A stretch of 64,000 nt of DNA from Nocardioidaceae bacterium (GCA_018672315.1 CP076053.1:3335827-3399826); one strand, 5' to 3'; positions 20,901 through 30,601 are shown, counted from the first letter of the stretch. Numbers and translations are program-made. Notes: generated from the letters alone by a model not told the origin.

Positions 20901-22027
20901 GCACCTCCCGCGACCCCGGATCGTCGGTCACGGGCCTGCGGATCGCCCGCATCGGCGGGGTGCCCGTCCACGTCAGCGCCTCCTGGCTGGTCCTGGCCGC
21001 GGTCATCGCCGTGGCGCTGGCTCCGGTCGCCACGCGCTTCTCGCCCGGGGTCTCCGTGGTCGGGGCGTACGCCGTCGGCCTCCTCCTCGCCGTGCTCCTG
21101 GCAGCGTCGATCCTGCTCCACGAGCTGTCCCACGCCGTGGTCGCCAGACGGTTGGGGATGCCGGTGCACGGCATCACGCTGCACTTCCTCGGTGGTGTCA
21201 CCCAGGTCGGTGAGGAGTCGCGTACGCCGGGCCGGGAGTTCGTGGTCGCCGTGGTCGGACCGATCACCTCGATCCTGGTCGGGCTCGCGGTGCTGGCCAC
21301 GGAGCTCGTCGTCCGCCCCGACGGTCTCGCGCTGCTGGTGATGCGCGGCCTCGCCGGGGTGAATCTCTTCGTCGGGGTGTTCAACCTGCTGCCGGGCCTG
21401 CCCCTGGACGGTGGGCGCCTGCTGCGCGCCGTGGTCTGGAAGGTCACGGGCGACAACGACCGCGGTCTGCTGGTCGCGGGCCTCACGGGTCGGGTCGTCG
21501 CCGTGCTCGCTCTCGCGCTGCCGCTCCTCCTGCTGGTCCAGGGCACGCTGACGGTGCTCGACCTCGTGGTCGGCGTGGTCATCGCAGCCTTCCTGTGGCA
21601 GGGCGCCAGCGCGGCGGTGTCCGTGGCGCGGTGGCGGGCGCGGATGCCGGCCCTGCGCGCCGGGGACCTCGCACGGCCCTGTGAGAGCGTCCCGGCCGAC
21701 CTCTCGCTCGCCGAGGCGCTCGCCCGGGCGCGACAGTCCTCGGTCGGCGGCATGGTCACCACCCGTGGCGGCGGGATCCACGGCGTCGTGAGCGAGGAGG
21801 CCGTGGCGGCGACCGAGCCCGCCGTACGCCACGCCCTCACCGCGGGGGACGTCGCGCGCACCCTCGAGGACGGCCTCGTGCTCGGCGCCGACCTCGCCGG
21901 GATGGACCTCCTCGGGGCGCTCCAGGCCACACCCGCCACCGAGTACGTCGTCCTCGCCGACGGCGCGCTGCACGGCGTGCTGGTCACCGCCGACGTCGAG
22001 CGGGTGCTCCGCCGGTCGGCCCCCTGA
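20897..22027 (+). CDS. Site-2 protease family (M50B) membrane metalloprotease with CBS-like tail
   Basis: A 376-residue intramembrane zinc protease. The metal motif H75-E76-L-S-H79 lies in a hydrophobic helix and the third ligand is in N-L-L-P-G-L-P-L-D-G-G-R. About six membrane segments cover residues 25-240. The last 130 residues are soluble, with a pattern suggestive of a degenerate CBS pair (R-A-G-D-L-A-R and L-T-A-G-D-V-A-R-T-L). Family members cleave membrane-bound regulators such as anti-sigma factors. No substrate gene is adjacent. The ATG overlaps the HAD stop by 4 nt. trmI follows from its own promoter 38 bp downstream. Confidence 0.9.
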   Translation: MSTSRDPGSSVTGLRIARIGGVPVHVSASWLVLAAVIAVALAPVATRFSPGVSVVGAYAVGLLLAVLLAASILLHELSHAVVARRLGMPVHGITLHFLGGVTQVGEESRTPGREFVVAVVGPITSILVGLAVLATELVVRPDGLALLVMRGLAGVNLFVGVFNLLPGLPLDGGRLLRAVVWKVTGDNDRGLLVAGLTGRVVAVLALALPLLLLVQGTLTVLDLVVGVVIAAFLWQGASAAVSVARWRARMPALRAGDLARPCESVPADLSLAEALARARQSSVGGMVTTRGGGIHGVVSEEAVAATEPAVRHALTAGDVARTLEDGLVLGADLAGMDLLGALQATPATEYVVLADGALHGVLVTADVERVLRRSAP

Positions 22028-22053
22028 GGGTCTGACGAGGCGACCGCGCCTCG

Positions 22054-22059
22054 TACGCT
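22054..22059 (+). promoter_or_regulatory. -10 element TACGCT, leaderless trmI
   Basis: TACGCT is 6 nt before the GTG at 22066. CTGACG at 22032-22037, 16 bp upstream, resembles a -35. Confidence 0.7.
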
Positions 22060-22065
22060 CGCCCG

Positions 22066-23007
22066 GTGACCGACCAGCCTGACCGTCCCGCACCGCTCGC
22101 CGGTGTCCGCTCCGGACCCCTCGTCGAGGGGGAGTGGGTGCGCCTCGTCGACGCGAAGGGCCGCAAGCACAACCTGCGGCTCGAGGCCGGCAAGGGCTTC
22201 TTCACCAACAAGGGCGCCATCAGCCACGACGACCTGATCGGCCGCGAGGAGGGCTTCACCCTCAGCTCCACGCACGGCGGCGACTACCTGGTCTTCCGCC
22301 CGTTGCTGAGTGAGTTCGTGGTGTCGATGCCGCGCGGCGCCGCGGTGATCTACCCGAAGGACTCCGCGCAGATCGTCGCCGCCGTCGACATCTTCCCCGG
22401 CTGCACCGTGGTCGAGGCCGGGGCGGGATCCGGAGCCCTGACGTGCTCGCTGCTGCGTGCGGCCGGCGAACGCGGCACGGTCTCCAGCTTCGAGCGCCGC
22501 GAGGAGTTCGCCGCGGTGGCCGAGAAGAACGTCACCCAGTTCTTCGGCGGGCGCCCGGAGTCCTGGCGGCTCACGGTCGGCGACCTGGTCGAGGACCTGC
22601 CGCGTACGCACGACGCCCACAGCGTCGACCGCGTCATCCTCGACATGCTCGCCCCGTGGGAGTGCGTCGACGTCGCCGCCGACGCGCTGCGGGGCGGCGG
22701 CATCCTCTGCGCGTACGTCGCCACGACCACCCAGCTGAGCAAGTTCGTGGAGACGGTGCGGGTGCACGGGGAGTTCACCGAGCCGCACTCCTGGGAGTCG
22801 CTGGTGCGCGACTGGCACGTCGAGGGCCTGGCGGTGCGTCCGGACCACAAGATGAACGGCCACACGGCCTTCCTCGTCACCGCGCGCCGGATGGCGCCAG
22901 GCGAGAAGGCCCCGCGCAAGAAGCGGCGACCGGCACCCGGGGCGTACGGGCCCGACTACGCCGGCCCCCGGCCGCCCGGGGTGCCGGAGGAGCCCGCCGA
23001 GGACTGA
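22066..23007 (+). CDS. trmI: tRNA (adenine-58-N1)-methyltransferase TrmI
   Basis: A 313-residue S-adenosylmethionine-dependent enzyme that forms m1A58 in the T-loop of tRNAs. It has the N-terminal TrmI domain (F-F-T-N-K-G-A-I-S-H-D-D-L-I-G) and a Rossmann methyltransferase domain with motif I E-A-G-A-G-S-G-A-L-T and the catalytic-site block L-D-M-L-A-P-W-E. The C-terminal 30 residues are basic and proline-rich. In many actinobacteria trmI lies directly before arc, as here. The GTG at 22066 is fixed by the -10 6 nt upstream. Confidence 0.93.
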   Translation: MTDQPDRPAPLAGVRSGPLVEGEWVRLVDAKGRKHNLRLEAGKGFFTNKGAISHDDLIGREEGFTLSSTHGGDYLVFRPLLSEFVVSMPRGAAVIYPKDSAQIVAAVDIFPGCTVVEAGAGSGALTCSLLRAAGERGTVSSFERREEFAAVAEKNVTQFFGGRPESWRLTVGDLVEDLPRTHDAHSVDRVILDMLAPWECVDVAADALRGGGILCAYVATTTQLSKFVETVRVHGEFTEPHSWESLVRDWHVEGLAVRPDHKMNGHTAFLVTARRMAPGEKAPRKKRRPAPGAYGPDYAGPRPPGVPEEPAED

Positions 23008-23060
23008 GCGGCGCTCCGCGGCGAGGAGCGCGGGTCCCGCCGAACTGCCGGGCACCTGGG

Positions 23061-23066
23061 TAGGGT
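23061..23066 (+). promoter_or_regulatory. -10 element TAGGGT, arc
   Basis: TAGGGT lies about 40 nt before the arc ATG, leaving a short leader that contains the AGGGAG ribosome site at 23089-23094. Confidence 0.55.
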
Positions 23067-23100
23067 CGAGCAAAGACGTCCTCGGATGAGGGAGAGCTCG

Positions 23101-24861
23101 ATGTACGACGCGAACGACCGGCCCGGAGAGCGCACGCGCGAGGAGCTCGAGCTGCAGCTGCGCTACCTCCGCGAGGAGGTCGAGAGCCTGCGGCACCGCG
23201 TACGCACCGCCCCGGCGGAGTCGCGCTCGCTCGAGCAGCGGCTCGGCGAGACCCAGCGCAACCTGGCGGCGGTCTCCTCGCAGAACGAGCGCCTGGCGAC
23301 CACGCTGCGCGAGGCCCGTGACCAGATCACGACGCTGAAGGAGGAGGTCGACCGGCTCGCCCAGCCGCCCGCCGGCTTCGGCACCTTCCTGCAGCGCAAC
23401 GACGACGACACGATCGACGTGTTCACCGGCGGGCGCAAGCTGCGGGTCAACGTCAGCCCGAGCGTCGAGCTCGACGATCTCCGCCGCGGCCAGGAGGTCA
23501 TGCTCAACGAGGCGCTCAATGTCGTGGAGGCGTTGCAGTTCGAGCGCGTGGGCGAGGTCGTCATGCTCAAGGAGCTGATGAGCGACGGAGAGCGTGCGCT
23601 CGTCGTCGCCAACGCCGACGAGGAGCGTGTCGTGCAGCTGGCCGAGCCGCTGCAGCAGATGACGCTCCGGGCCGGCGACAGCCTGCTTCTCGACACCAAG
23701 GCCGGCTACGTCTACGAGAAGGTGCCGAAGTCCGAGGTCGAGGAGCTCGTCCTCGAAGAGGTCCCCGACATCGCGTACGAGGCCATCGGCGGTCTCGGCG
23801 GGCAGATCGAGCAGATCCGCGACGCGGTCGAGCTGCCGTACCTGCACCCCGACCTGTTCACCGAGCACCAGCTCAGCCCGCCGAAGGGCGTCCTGCTCTA
23901 CGGGCCTCCCGGCTGCGGCAAGACCCTCATCGCGAAGGCCGTCGCCAACAGCCTCGCCAAGAAGGTCGCGGCCAGGACCGGGCAGGAGGGCAAGAGCTAC
24001 TTCCTCAACATCAAGGGCCCCGAGCTCCTGAACAAGTACGTCGGCGAGACCGAGCGCCACATCCGTCTGGTGTTCCAGCGGGCGCGCGAGAAGGCGTCGA
24101 TGGGCACGCCGGTCATCGTGTTCTTCGACGAGATGGACTCGCTGTTCCGCACGCGCGGCTCGGGGGTCTCCTCCGACGTGGAGAACACGATCGTCCCCCA
24201 GCTGCTCAGCGAGATCGACGGCGTGGAGCTGCTGGAGAACGTGCTGGTGATCGGCGCCTCCAACCGCGAGGACATGATCGACCCCGCGATCCTGCGTCCG
24301 GGTCGCCTGGACGTGAAGATCAAGATCGAGCGTCCGGACGCCGAGTCGGCCCGCGACATCTTCAGCAAGTACCTGGTGGCCGACCTGCCGCTGCACCCCG
24401 ACGACCTCGCCGAGTTCGGCGGCGACCGGGCGGCGACCGTCGACGGCATGATCCGGGCGACGGTCGAGCGGATGTACAACGAGACCGAGGAGAACCGCTT
24501 CCTCGAGGTCACCTACGCCAACGGCGACAAGGAGGTCCTGTACTTCAAGGACTTCAACTCCGGCGCGATGATCCAGAACATCGTCGACCGCGCGAAGAAG
24601 ATGGCGATCAAGGACTTCCTGGAGTCCGACATGGACCCCGCTCAGAAGGGTCTGCGCGTCGGTCACCTGCTGCAGGCGTGCGTGGACGAGTTCAAGGAGA
24701 ACGAGGACCTCCCGAACACGACCAACCCTGATGACTGGGCGCGCATCTCCGGCAAGAAGGGTGAGCGCATCGTCTTCATCCGCACGCTGATCTCGGGCAA
24801 GCAGGGATCGGAGCCGGGCCGTTCGATCGACACCGCCAGCAACACGGGGCAGTACCTCTGA
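23101..24861 (+). CDS. arc: Proteasome-associated AAA+ ATPase (Arc/Mpa)
   Basis: A 586-residue hexameric unfoldase that recognises Pup-tagged proteins and threads them into the 20S core. The N-terminal coiled coil (about residues 10-80) binds Pup. Two OB folds follow. The AAA domain has Walker A G268-P-P-G-C-G-K-T, Walker B F-F-D-E-M-D and the R-P-G-R-L-D arginine region. The C-terminal G-Q-Y-L tail, with its penultimate Tyr, is the motif that docks in proteasome alpha-ring pockets. The ATG at 23101 is preferred to the one at 23086 because AGGGAG lies 6 nt before it. A micropeptide gene follows before a strong hairpin. Confidence 0.96.
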   Translation: MYDANDRPGERTREELELQLRYLREEVESLRHRVRTAPAESRSLEQRLGETQRNLAAVSSQNERLATTLREARDQITTLKEEVDRLAQPPAGFGTFLQRNDDDTIDVFTGGRKLRVNVSPSVELDDLRRGQEVMLNEALNVVEALQFERVGEVVMLKELMSDGERALVVANADEERVVQLAEPLQQMTLRAGDSLLLDTKAGYVYEKVPKSEVEELVLEEVPDIAYEAIGGLGGQIEQIRDAVELPYLHPDLFTEHQLSPPKGVLLYGPPGCGKTLIAKAVANSLAKKVAARTGQEGKSYFLNIKGPELLNKYVGETERHIRLVFQRAREKASMGTPVIVFFDEMDSLFRTRGSGVSSDVENTIVPQLLSEIDGVELLENVLVIGASNREDMIDPAILRPGRLDVKIKIERPDAESARDIFSKYLVADLPLHPDDLAEFGGDRAATVDGMIRATVERMYNETEENRFLEVTYANGDKEVLYFKDFNSGAMIQNIVDRAKKMAIKDFLESDMDPAQKGLRVGHLLQACVDEFKENEDLPNTTNPDDWARISGKKGERIVFIRTLISGKQGSEPGRSIDTASNTGQYL

Positions 24862-24908
24862 GGCCCACCCTCAGGGGTCTGACCTGCGGTTTCGTGCGGC
24901 AGCCGGAC

Positions 24909-24922
24909 CCAGACCGGTCTGG
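24909..24922. repeat. 14-bp perfect palindrome between arc and the micropeptide gene
   Basis: CCAGACCGGTCTGG is its own reverse complement, 48 bp after the arc stop and 78 bp before the micropeptide start. It could be a protein-binding site or part of a processing hairpin. Its role is unknown. Confidence 0.4.
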
Positions 24923-24999
24923 CCGGGAGCGTAAGTGTCTCTCGCAGGGGTAGGTAGCGATCACGACAGACCGTCGCCATCCCCGACACGGAGGTAATC

Positions 25000-25068
25000 G
25001 TGCTCTACACGATCCTGATCGTCCTGGCCATCATCGCGCTCGCACTCTTCATCTGGCGTCGGGTCTGA
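25000..25068 (+). CDS. 22-residue single-helix membrane micropeptide
   Basis: A very short frame, GTG to TGA, encodes [15 protein letters not shown], then L-F-I-W-R-R-V. It is one hydrophobic helix of about 18 residues ending in two arginines, so an N-out, C-in membrane peptide is predicted. GGAGG sits 5 nt before the GTG, a strong Shine-Dalgarno, and a 16-bp-stem hairpin follows the stop by 20 bp, so the reading frame is framed like a real gene. It lies between arc and dop in the Pup locus. I do not recognise a characterised family. It might modulate a membrane protein or a membrane-bound proteasome pool, which is speculation. Confidence 0.6.
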   Translation: MLYTILIVLAIIALALFIWRRV

Positions 25069-25088
25069 GCACTCGACCCTCGACCCTC

Positions 25089-25121
25089 GAGAGCCGTCCA
25101 CCCCCGGGGTGGGCGGTTCTC
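25089..25121 (+). terminator. Hairpin between the micropeptide gene and dop
   Basis: Arms 25089-25104 and 25106-25121 pair over 16 positions with two G-T wobbles; the innermost pairs must open to form a loop. It ends 2 bp before the dop -10, so it separates the arc unit from dop. Confidence 0.65.
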
Positions 25122-25122
25122 G

Positions 25123-25128
25123 TACGCT
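25123..25128 (+). promoter_or_regulatory. -10 element TACGCT, leaderless dop
   Basis: TACGCT is 7 nt before the ATG at 25136 and directly follows a hairpin terminator. Confidence 0.65.
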
Positions 25129-25135
25129 CCGGGAC

Positions 25136-26647
25136 ATGACCGTGCGACGCGTGATGGGCACCGAGATCGAGTTCGGCATCTCGGTGCAGGGCCAGCCACG
25201 GGCCAACCCGATGCTCGCCAGCACCCAGCTCGTCAACGCGTACGCCGGCGTCACCCCGCGGGCCCGACGCTCGCGGTGGGACTACGAGGAGGAGTCGCCG
25301 CTGCGGGACGCGCGCGGCTTCGAGGTCGGTCGCGAGGAGGCCGACCCGAGCCAGCTCACCGACGAGGACCTCGGCCTGGCCAACATCGTGCTGACCAACG
25401 GGGCGCGGCTCTACGTCGACCACGCGCACCCGGAGTACTCCACGCCGGAGTGCACCAACCCCCGCGACGTCGTGCTGTGGGACAAGGCGGGGGAGACGGT
25501 CATCGTCGAGGCGGCGCGGCTGGCCGCGCAGGTGCCGGGCTCGGACCCGATCACGTTGTACAAGAACAACACCGACAACAAGGGTGCCTCCTACGGCGCC
25601 CACGAGAACTACCTGATGAAGCGGTCCACGTCGTTCGCCGCGATCGTGCGCCACCTGACCCCGTTCTTCGTGTCGCGCCAGGTCGTCACCGGTGCCGGAC
25701 GGGTGGGGCTGATGCAGGACGGACGCGTGCACGCCTTCCAGCTGTCCCAGCGTGCGGACTTCTTCGAGGTCGAGGTCGGCCTCGAGACCACGCTCAAGCG
25801 CCCCATCATCAACACGCGCGACGAGCCGCACGCCGACCCCGAGACGTGGCGGCGCCTGCACGTCATCGTCGGTGACGCGAACCTGTCCGAGATCTCGACC
25901 TACCTCAAGGTCGGCACCACGGCCCTGGTCCTCGACATGATCGAGGCGGGTGCGATCGACCGGGACCTGCGGCTCGCCGACCCGGTGGCCGCGCTGAGGG
26001 CGATCTCCCACGACCCGTCGTTGAACCTGACCGTCGAGCTCCGTGACGGGCGCAGGCTCACCGCGTTGCAGATCCAGCGCGAGTACCTCGAGATGGCCCG
26101 GAAGCACGTCGCGGCCACACAGCCCGACGGTGCCGACGAGCAGACCGAGGACGTGCTCGCGCGGTGGGAGTCCGTGCTGGACCGCCTCGAGACCGATCCG
26201 ATGCTGCTGGCCGAGGAGCTGGACTGGGTCGCGAAGCTGAAGCTGCTGAACTCCTACCGCTCGCGCGACGGCCTGGACTGGGACGACCCGAAGCTGCACC
26301 TCATCGACCTGCAGTACGCCGACCTGCGACCCGAGAAGGGCCTCTACCACCGCCTCGTACGCCTCGGTCGCATGCAGCGGCTGCTCGGCGAGGAGGAGGT
26401 CGCGGCAGCGGTGCACGCGCCGCCGCGCGACACCCGGGCGTACTTCCGGGGCCGGGTGATGGAGAAGTACGGCGAGCAGGTCGCGGCCGCGTCCTGGGAC
26501 TCGGTCGTGCTCGACCTGCCCGGGCGCGAGACCCTGCAGCGGATCCCGACCACCGACCCGCTGCGTGGCACCGCCGAGACCGTGGGCGACCTCATCGACG
26601 CCAGCGACACGGCCACCGACCTGTTCCGGGGGCTGACGCGTCGCTGA
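25136..26647 (+). CDS. dop: Depupylase/deamidase of Pup (Dop)
   Basis: A 503-residue glutamine-synthetase-like enzyme. It converts the C-terminal Gln of Pup to Glu and also removes Pup from conjugates. Mg-ligand Glu10 is in G-T-E-I-E-F-G, and the catalytic Asp95 is in [11 protein letters not shown], the position reported for M. tuberculosis Dop. The Dop-specific loop, absent from PafA, spans about residues 40-80 ([14 protein letters not shown]). ATP-binding N-N-T-D-N-K-G and [11 protein letters not shown] are shared with PafA. The ATG at 25136 is fixed by the leaderless promoter. Confidence 0.96.
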   Translation: MTVRRVMGTEIEFGISVQGQPRANPMLASTQLVNAYAGVTPRARRSRWDYEEESPLRDARGFEVGREEADPSQLTDEDLGLANIVLTNGARLYVDHAHPEYSTPECTNPRDVVLWDKAGETVIVEAARLAAQVPGSDPITLYKNNTDNKGASYGAHENYLMKRSTSFAAIVRHLTPFFVSRQVVTGAGRVGLMQDGRVHAFQLSQRADFFEVEVGLETTLKRPIINTRDEPHADPETWRRLHVIVGDANLSEISTYLKVGTTALVLDMIEAGAIDRDLRLADPVAALRAISHDPSLNLTVELRDGRRLTALQIQREYLEMARKHVAATQPDGADEQTEDVLARWESVLDRLETDPMLLAEELDWVAKLKLLNSYRSRDGLDWDDPKLHLIDLQYADLRPEKGLYHRLVRLGRMQRLLGEEEVAAAVHAPPRDTRAYFRGRVMEKYGEQVAAASWDSVVLDLPGRETLQRIPTTDPLRGTAETVGDLIDASDTATDLFRGLTRR

Positions 26648-26659
26648 CCGCCTCCTGAC

Positions 26660-26665
26660 TAGGTT
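26660..26665 (+). promoter_or_regulatory. -10 element TAGGTT, pup
   Basis: TAGGTT lies 41 nt before the pup ATG. The leader has GAGGAG at 26695-26700, 6 nt from the start, so pup is translated from a strong Shine-Dalgarno rather than leaderless. Confidence 0.6.
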
Positions 26666-26706
26666 GGGTCTGGGCAGCCGGGCCCCGCACCGCAGAGGAG
26701 CAGCAG

Positions 26707-26910
26707 ATGGCGCAGGAGCGCAAGCAGTCGCGCAAGTCCACCGAGTCCGAGGACACCGAGGTCGACACCACCTCGGCCGAGGAGTCCGTGGCCGAGCGCA
26801 AGGAGCAGCTCGACGAGGACATCGACGCGATCCTCGGCGAGATCGACGACGTGCTGGAGACCAACGCAGAGGACTTCGTGAAGTCCTTCGTGCAGAAGGG
26901 TGGCCAGTGA
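26707..26910 (+). CDS. pup: Prokaryotic ubiquitin-like protein Pup
   Basis: A 67-residue intrinsically disordered protein tag. The central and C-terminal part ([13 protein letters not shown]) forms a helix when bound to the Arc coiled coil. It ends in K-G-G-Q, so Dop must deamidate Gln67 to Glu before PafA can ligate it to target lysines. The composition is highly acidic, as in the family. The stop overlaps the prcB GTG by 4 nt, linking tag and core-particle synthesis. Confidence 0.97.
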   Translation: MAQERKQSRKSTESEDTEVDTTSAEESVAERKEQLDEDIDAILGEIDDVLETNAEDFVKSFVQKGGQ

Positions 26911-27773
26911 CCTCCCACGACACCGGCCGCACCCAAGGGGCGTTCCACGGCGGCCTGCCGCCGGCCTACCGCGCCACCGGTTCCGCCTCCTTCACCGAGT
27001 TCCTCGACGCCCAGCAGCCTGACCTGCTGCCGGGCCGCCGTCGGCTGCCCGAGGGCGCGAGCGGTGCCGACCTCGCCCCCCACGGCACCACGATCGTCGC
27101 CGCGACGTTCCCCGGTGGCGTGGTGATGGCCGGCGACCGTCGCGCCACCATGGGCAACATCATCGCCCAGCGCGACATCGAGAAGGTCTTCCCGACCGAC
27201 GAGTACTCCGCCGTCGGCATCGCCGGCACGGCCGGCATCGCCGTGGAGATGGTGCGGCTCTTCCAGACCGAGCTCGAGCACTACGAGAAGATCGAGGGCA
27301 CCACGCTCTCCCTCGACGGCAAGGCCAACCGCCTCTCGGCCCTCATCCGCGGCAACCTGGGCCTGGCGATGCAGGGGTTGGCTGTCGTGCCGCTCTTCGC
27401 GGGCTACGACCTCGTGGCGGACCTTGGCCGCATCTTCTCCTACGACGTCACCGGCGGCCGCTACGAGGAGACCGCGTTCCACGCGGTCGGCTCGGGTTCG
27501 CTCTTCGCCCGCGGGGCCCTGAAGAAGCTCTACCGTGAGGACCTCGACGCCACCGGCTGCGCCACCGTGGTGCTGCAGGCGCTCTACGACGCGGCCGACG
27601 ACGACTCCGCCACGGGCGGACCCGACATGTCGCGGCGCATCTTCCCGATCGTGCACGTGCTGACCGCCGACGGTCAGACCCGCATGAGCGACGACGCCGT
27701 CGCAGCGCTCGTCGACGACATCGTCGCCGCCCGACACGTACGCCCCGACGGACCGCACGCCCCGCTGACCTGA
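26907..27773 (+). CDS. prcB: 20S proteasome beta subunit PrcB
   Basis: A 288-residue threonine protease precursor. The propeptide is about 60 residues and cleavage is expected at H-G/T61-T-I-V-A, freeing the catalytic N-terminal Thr. The fold contains [11 protein letters not shown], where the equivalent Asp and downstream Lys/Arg support catalysis, and [10 protein letters not shown] with the conserved Gly-Ser-Gly. Fourteen copies form the two inner rings. The GTG at 26907 overlaps pup. prcA follows 33 bp downstream with GAGGA before its start. Confidence 0.96.
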   Translation: MTSHDTGRTQGAFHGGLPPAYRATGSASFTEFLDAQQPDLLPGRRRLPEGASGADLAPHGTTIVAATFPGGVVMAGDRRATMGNIIAQRDIEKVFPTDEYSAVGIAGTAGIAVEMVRLFQTELEHYEKIEGTTLSLDGKANRLSALIRGNLGLAMQGLAVVPLFAGYDLVADLGRIFSYDVTGGRYEETAFHAVGSGSLFARGALKKLYREDLDATGCATVVLQALYDAADDDSATGGPDMSRRIFPIVHVLTADGQTRMSDDAVAALVDDIVAARHVRPDGPHAPLT

Positions 27774-27806
27774 TCCGTCTTCTCCCAGAACTGCCGAGGA
27801 CCCCTG

Positions 27807-28517
27807 ATGAGCTCGCCGTACTACGTCTCACCCGAGCAGCAGATGAAGGACCGTGCGGACTACGCGCGCAAGGGCATCGCCCGCGGCCGGTCGGTCGTGG
27901 TGCTGCAGTACGCCGAGGGCGTCCTCTTCGTCTCCGAGAACCCCTCGCAGGCGCTGCACAAGATCTCCGAGATCTACGACCGCATCGCCTTCGCCGCGGT
28001 CGGCCGCTACAACGAGTTCGAGAACCTGCGGATCGCCGGGGTCCGGCACGCCGACATGCGGGGATACGCGTACGACCGTCGTGACGTCACCGGCCGCGGA
28101 CTCGCCAACGCGTACGCGCAGACCCTGGGTGCGATCTTCTCCTCCGGGGGCGAGAAGCCGTACGAGGTGGAGCTGTTCGTCGCCGAGCTCGGCGAGTCCG
28201 CCGAGCTCGACCAGATCTACCGCCTCACCTACGACGGACAGGTCGCCGACCAGCACGGGTACGCCGCCATGGGTGGTGCCGCGGACGACGTGGCGGCCTA
28301 CCTCTCCGAGCACTTCAGCGACGGGATGGCGCTGACCGACGCGTTGCGACTGGCCGTCACGGCCCTGGGCCACGGCAGCGAGGGGGAGGCCCGCGACATC
28401 CCGGCCCCCGACCTCGAGGCCGCGGCGCTGGACCGCACCCGCACCCTGACGCGCAAGTTCGTGCGTCTCTCGCCCGCCCGACTCGAGGAGCTGCTCGGGC
28501 AGACCGCGTCGTCGTGA
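27807..28517 (+). CDS. prcA: 20S proteasome alpha subunit PrcA
   Basis: A 236-residue structural subunit of the outer proteasome rings, which gate entry and bind the Arc C-terminal tails. The N-terminus [19 protein letters not shown] matches actinobacterial alpha subunits, with the segment that forms the gate followed by helix H0 ([12 protein letters not shown]). No N-terminal catalytic Thr is present, as expected. GAGGA lies 8 nt before the ATG. The stop overlaps the NUDIX start (GTGA). Confidence 0.96.
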   Translation: MSSPYYVSPEQQMKDRADYARKGIARGRSVVVLQYAEGVLFVSENPSQALHKISEIYDRIAFAAVGRYNEFENLRIAGVRHADMRGYAYDRRDVTGRGLANAYAQTLGAIFSSGGEKPYEVELFVAELGESAELDQIYRLTYDGQVADQHGYAAMGGAADDVAAYLSEHFSDGMALTDALRLAVTALGHGSEGEARDIPAPDLEAAALDRTRTLTRKFVRLSPARLEELLGQTASS

Positions 28518-29047
28518 CCGGTCGTGAGTGGCGGCAGGTCGGGCAGGACCGGCTGGCGTACGAAGGCTTCCACCGCATCTGGCAGCGCACGTACGAGCTG
28601 CCCGACGGCACGCTCGCTCAGTGGGACATGCAGGGTGTGCCCCCGACGGTCTCGGTGCTCGCCCTGACGCCGGACCGCGAGGAGGCCGTGCTGGTGCGTC
28701 AGTTCCGCACAGGTCCGGGTCGGCTGGTGGTCAGCCTGCCCGGCGGGTTGGTCGACGCCGGCGAGGAGGTCGCCACCGCGGCGGCCCGCGAGCTCCGCGA
28801 GGAGACGGGCTTCGCCTGCTCGCACGTGGAGGTCGTCGGGGCCACCCAGGCGCCGAACGCCGTCAACCCGCGGTGGTCCGCGATCGCGTACGGGTGCGTG
28901 CCCGACGGTGAGCAGCGCCTCGACGAGCTGGAGGACATCGAGGTCCTCACCTGGCCGGTGACCCGGTTGCGCGAGGAGCTGCGTACGGGCTCGCTGGGGA
29001 CGACCGAGCAGACCTACCTCGCCCTGGACCATCTCGGCCTGCTCTGA
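28514..29047 (+). CDS. NUDIX hydrolase (ADP-ribose pyrophosphatase-like) coupled to prcA
   Basis: A 177-residue NUDIX enzyme. The box runs from G78 to about F100: [10 protein letters not shown], then R-E-L-R-E-E-T-G-F, matching G-x5-E-x7-R-E-U-x-E-E-x-G-U with all metal-binding glutamates. The arrangement before the box, V-R-Q-F-R, with P-G-G directly in it, resembles ADP-ribose/ADP-sugar pyrophosphatases. The GTG overlaps the prcA stop by 4 nt, so it is the last cistron of the pup-prcBA unit, followed by an 18-bp hairpin. Why a nucleotide-diphosphate hydrolase is co-expressed with the proteasome is unknown. Confidence 0.88.
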   Translation: MTGREWRQVGQDRLAYEGFHRIWQRTYELPDGTLAQWDMQGVPPTVSVLALTPDREEAVLVRQFRTGPGRLVVSLPGGLVDAGEEVATAAARELREETGFACSHVEVVGATQAPNAVNPRWSAIAYGCVPDGEQRLDELEDIEVLTWPVTRLREELRTGSLGTTEQTYLALDHLGLL

Positions 29048-29064
29048 CCTGTCTCCTGCGTCAT

Positions 29065-29105
29065 CGGGGAGCGTGGGACACAGCATGTGTGTCCCACGCT
29101 CCCCG
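29065..29105 (+). terminator. 18-bp perfect hairpin ending the pup-prcBA-NUDIX unit
   Basis: Arms 29065-29082 and 29088-29105 are perfectly complementary with a 5-nt loop, then TTGTGTGT. It starts 17 bp after the NUDIX stop and 34 bp before the pafA -10. Confidence 0.85.
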
Positions 29106-29138
29106 TTGTGTGTCCGCGTTCCTCGCTGGTAGCGCGTC

Positions 29139-29144
29139 TAGGGT
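29139..29144 (+). promoter_or_regulatory. -10 element TAGGGT, leaderless pafA
   Basis: TAGGGT is exactly 6 nt before the pafA ATG at 29151 and downstream of a strong terminator, so pafA is transcribed separately from prcBA. Confidence 0.7.
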
Positions 29145-29150
29145 GGGGAG

Positions 29151-30512
29151 ATGGACCGCCGCATCTTCGGGATCGAGAACGAGTACGGCGTGACCTGCAC
29201 CTTCCGTGGTCAGCGGCGCCTGAGTCCCGACGAGGTCGCGCGCTACCTCTTCCGCAAGGTCGTGTCGTGGGGCCGCAGCTCCAACGTGTTCCTCGGCAAC
29301 GGGTCGCGCCTCTACCTCGACGTCGGCTCGCACCCCGAGTACGCGACGCCGGAGTGCGACGACATCGGCGAGCTCGTGGCCCACGACAAGGCCGGCGAGC
29401 GCATCCTGGAGGGCCTGGTGGCCGACGCCGAGAAGCGTCTGGCCGACGAGGGCGTCAACGGTGACGTCTACCTGTTCAAGAACAACACCGACTCCGCCGG
29501 CAACTCCTACGGCTGCCACGAGAACTACCTCGTCAGCCGCGAGGGGGAGTTCTCCCGACTGGCCGACGTGCTCATCCCGTTCCTCGTGACCCGGCAGATC
29601 ATCTGCGGCGCCGGCAAGGTCGTGCAGACCCCGCGCGGGGCGACGTACGCGGTGTCTCAGCGCGCCGAGCACATCTGGGAGGGGGTGTCCTCGGCGACCA
29701 CGCGCTCGCGCCCGATCATCAACACCCGCGACGAACCGCACGCCGACGCCGAGCGCTACCGCCGCCTCCACGTCATCGTCGGCGACTCCAACATGTCGGA
29801 GACCACCACGATGCTCAAGGTCGCGACCTGCGACCTGGTGCTGCGGATGATCGAGGAGGGCGTCGTGATGCGCGACCTCACCCTGGAGAACCCGATCCGG
29901 GCCATCCGGGAGATCGCCTCGGACATGACCGGCCGTCGCACCGTGCGGCTCGCCAACGGACGCGAGGCGAGCGCCCTGGACCTGCAGCGCGAGTACCACG
30001 CCAAGGCCGCCGCCTTCGCCGACCGCCGTGGCCTCGAGGACCCGGTCGTACGCCGCGCCCTGGAGCTGTGGGACCGCACCCTCACCGCCCTGGAGACCGA
30101 CGACCTCGGCCTCGTCGAGCGCGAGATCGACTGGGTGATCAAGTGGCGGCTGATCGACCGCTACCGCCACCAGCACGACCTGCAGCTGTCGAACCCCCGC
30201 ATCGCGCAGCTCGACCTCGCCTACCACGACATCAACCGGCGACGCGGGTTGTACTACCTGCTCGAGAAGCGCGGCGCCGTCGCACGCACCGCGACCGACC
30301 TGCAGATCTTCCGGGCCAAGACGGTGCCCCCGCAGACCACGCGCGCCCGGCTGCGTGGCGACTTCATCAAGCGCGCCCAGGAGCGCCGCCGCGACTTCAC
30401 CGTCGACTGGGTGCACCTGAAGCTCAACGACCAGGCTCAGCGCACCGTGCTGTGCAAGGACCCCTTCCGTGCCACCGACGAACGGGTCGCACGACTCGTG
30501 GAGAGCATGTGA
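29151..30512 (+). CDS. pafA: Pup-protein ligase PafA
   Basis: A 453-residue ATP-dependent ligase that joins the C-terminal glutamate of deamidated Pup to lysines of target proteins. It is homologous to Dop and glutamine synthetase. Glu9 in I-E-N-E-Y-G is the metal ligand and Asp57 in [10 protein letters not shown] is the conserved catalytic residue. [12 protein letters not shown], and [11 protein letters not shown] are shared with Dop, but the Dop loop is absent. The ATG is fixed by its leaderless promoter. An FKBP lipoprotein and pafBC follow. Confidence 0.96.
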   Translation: MDRRIFGIENEYGVTCTFRGQRRLSPDEVARYLFRKVVSWGRSSNVFLGNGSRLYLDVGSHPEYATPECDDIGELVAHDKAGERILEGLVADAEKRLADEGVNGDVYLFKNNTDSAGNSYGCHENYLVSREGEFSRLADVLIPFLVTRQIICGAGKVVQTPRGATYAVSQRAEHIWEGVSSATTRSRPIINTRDEPHADAERYRRLHVIVGDSNMSETTTMLKVATCDLVLRMIEEGVVMRDLTLENPIRAIREIASDMTGRRTVRLANGREASALDLQREYHAKAAAFADRRGLEDPVVRRALELWDRTLTALETDDLGLVEREIDWVIKWRLIDRYRHQHDLQLSNPRIAQLDLAYHDINRRRGLYYLLEKRGAVARTATDLQIFRAKTVPPQTTRARLRGDFIKRAQERRRDFTVDWVHLKLNDQAQRTVLCKDPFRATDERVARLVESM

Positions 30513-30562
30513 GGCGGAGTCCCACGCCTGGGCGCCTGAGCGTCGTCCTCAGCCTCGGCCAG

Positions 30563-30568
30563 TAGTCT
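30563..30568 (+). promoter_or_regulatory. -10 element TAGTCT, FKBP lipoprotein gene
   Basis: TAGTCT lies 33 nt before the GTG at 30602. GAGGA at 30592-30596 is the ribosome site in the short leader. Confidence 0.5.
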
Positions 30569-30601
30569 CGAACCGCCCTGCCCCCGTCACCGAGGATCAC
30601 C

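Noticed and set aside
20575-24666. 1363-residue minus-strand open frame across four plus-strand genes
   Set aside because: It spans several gene boundaries of clear homologues (site-2 protease, trmI, arc) and has the composition of an antisense shadow.
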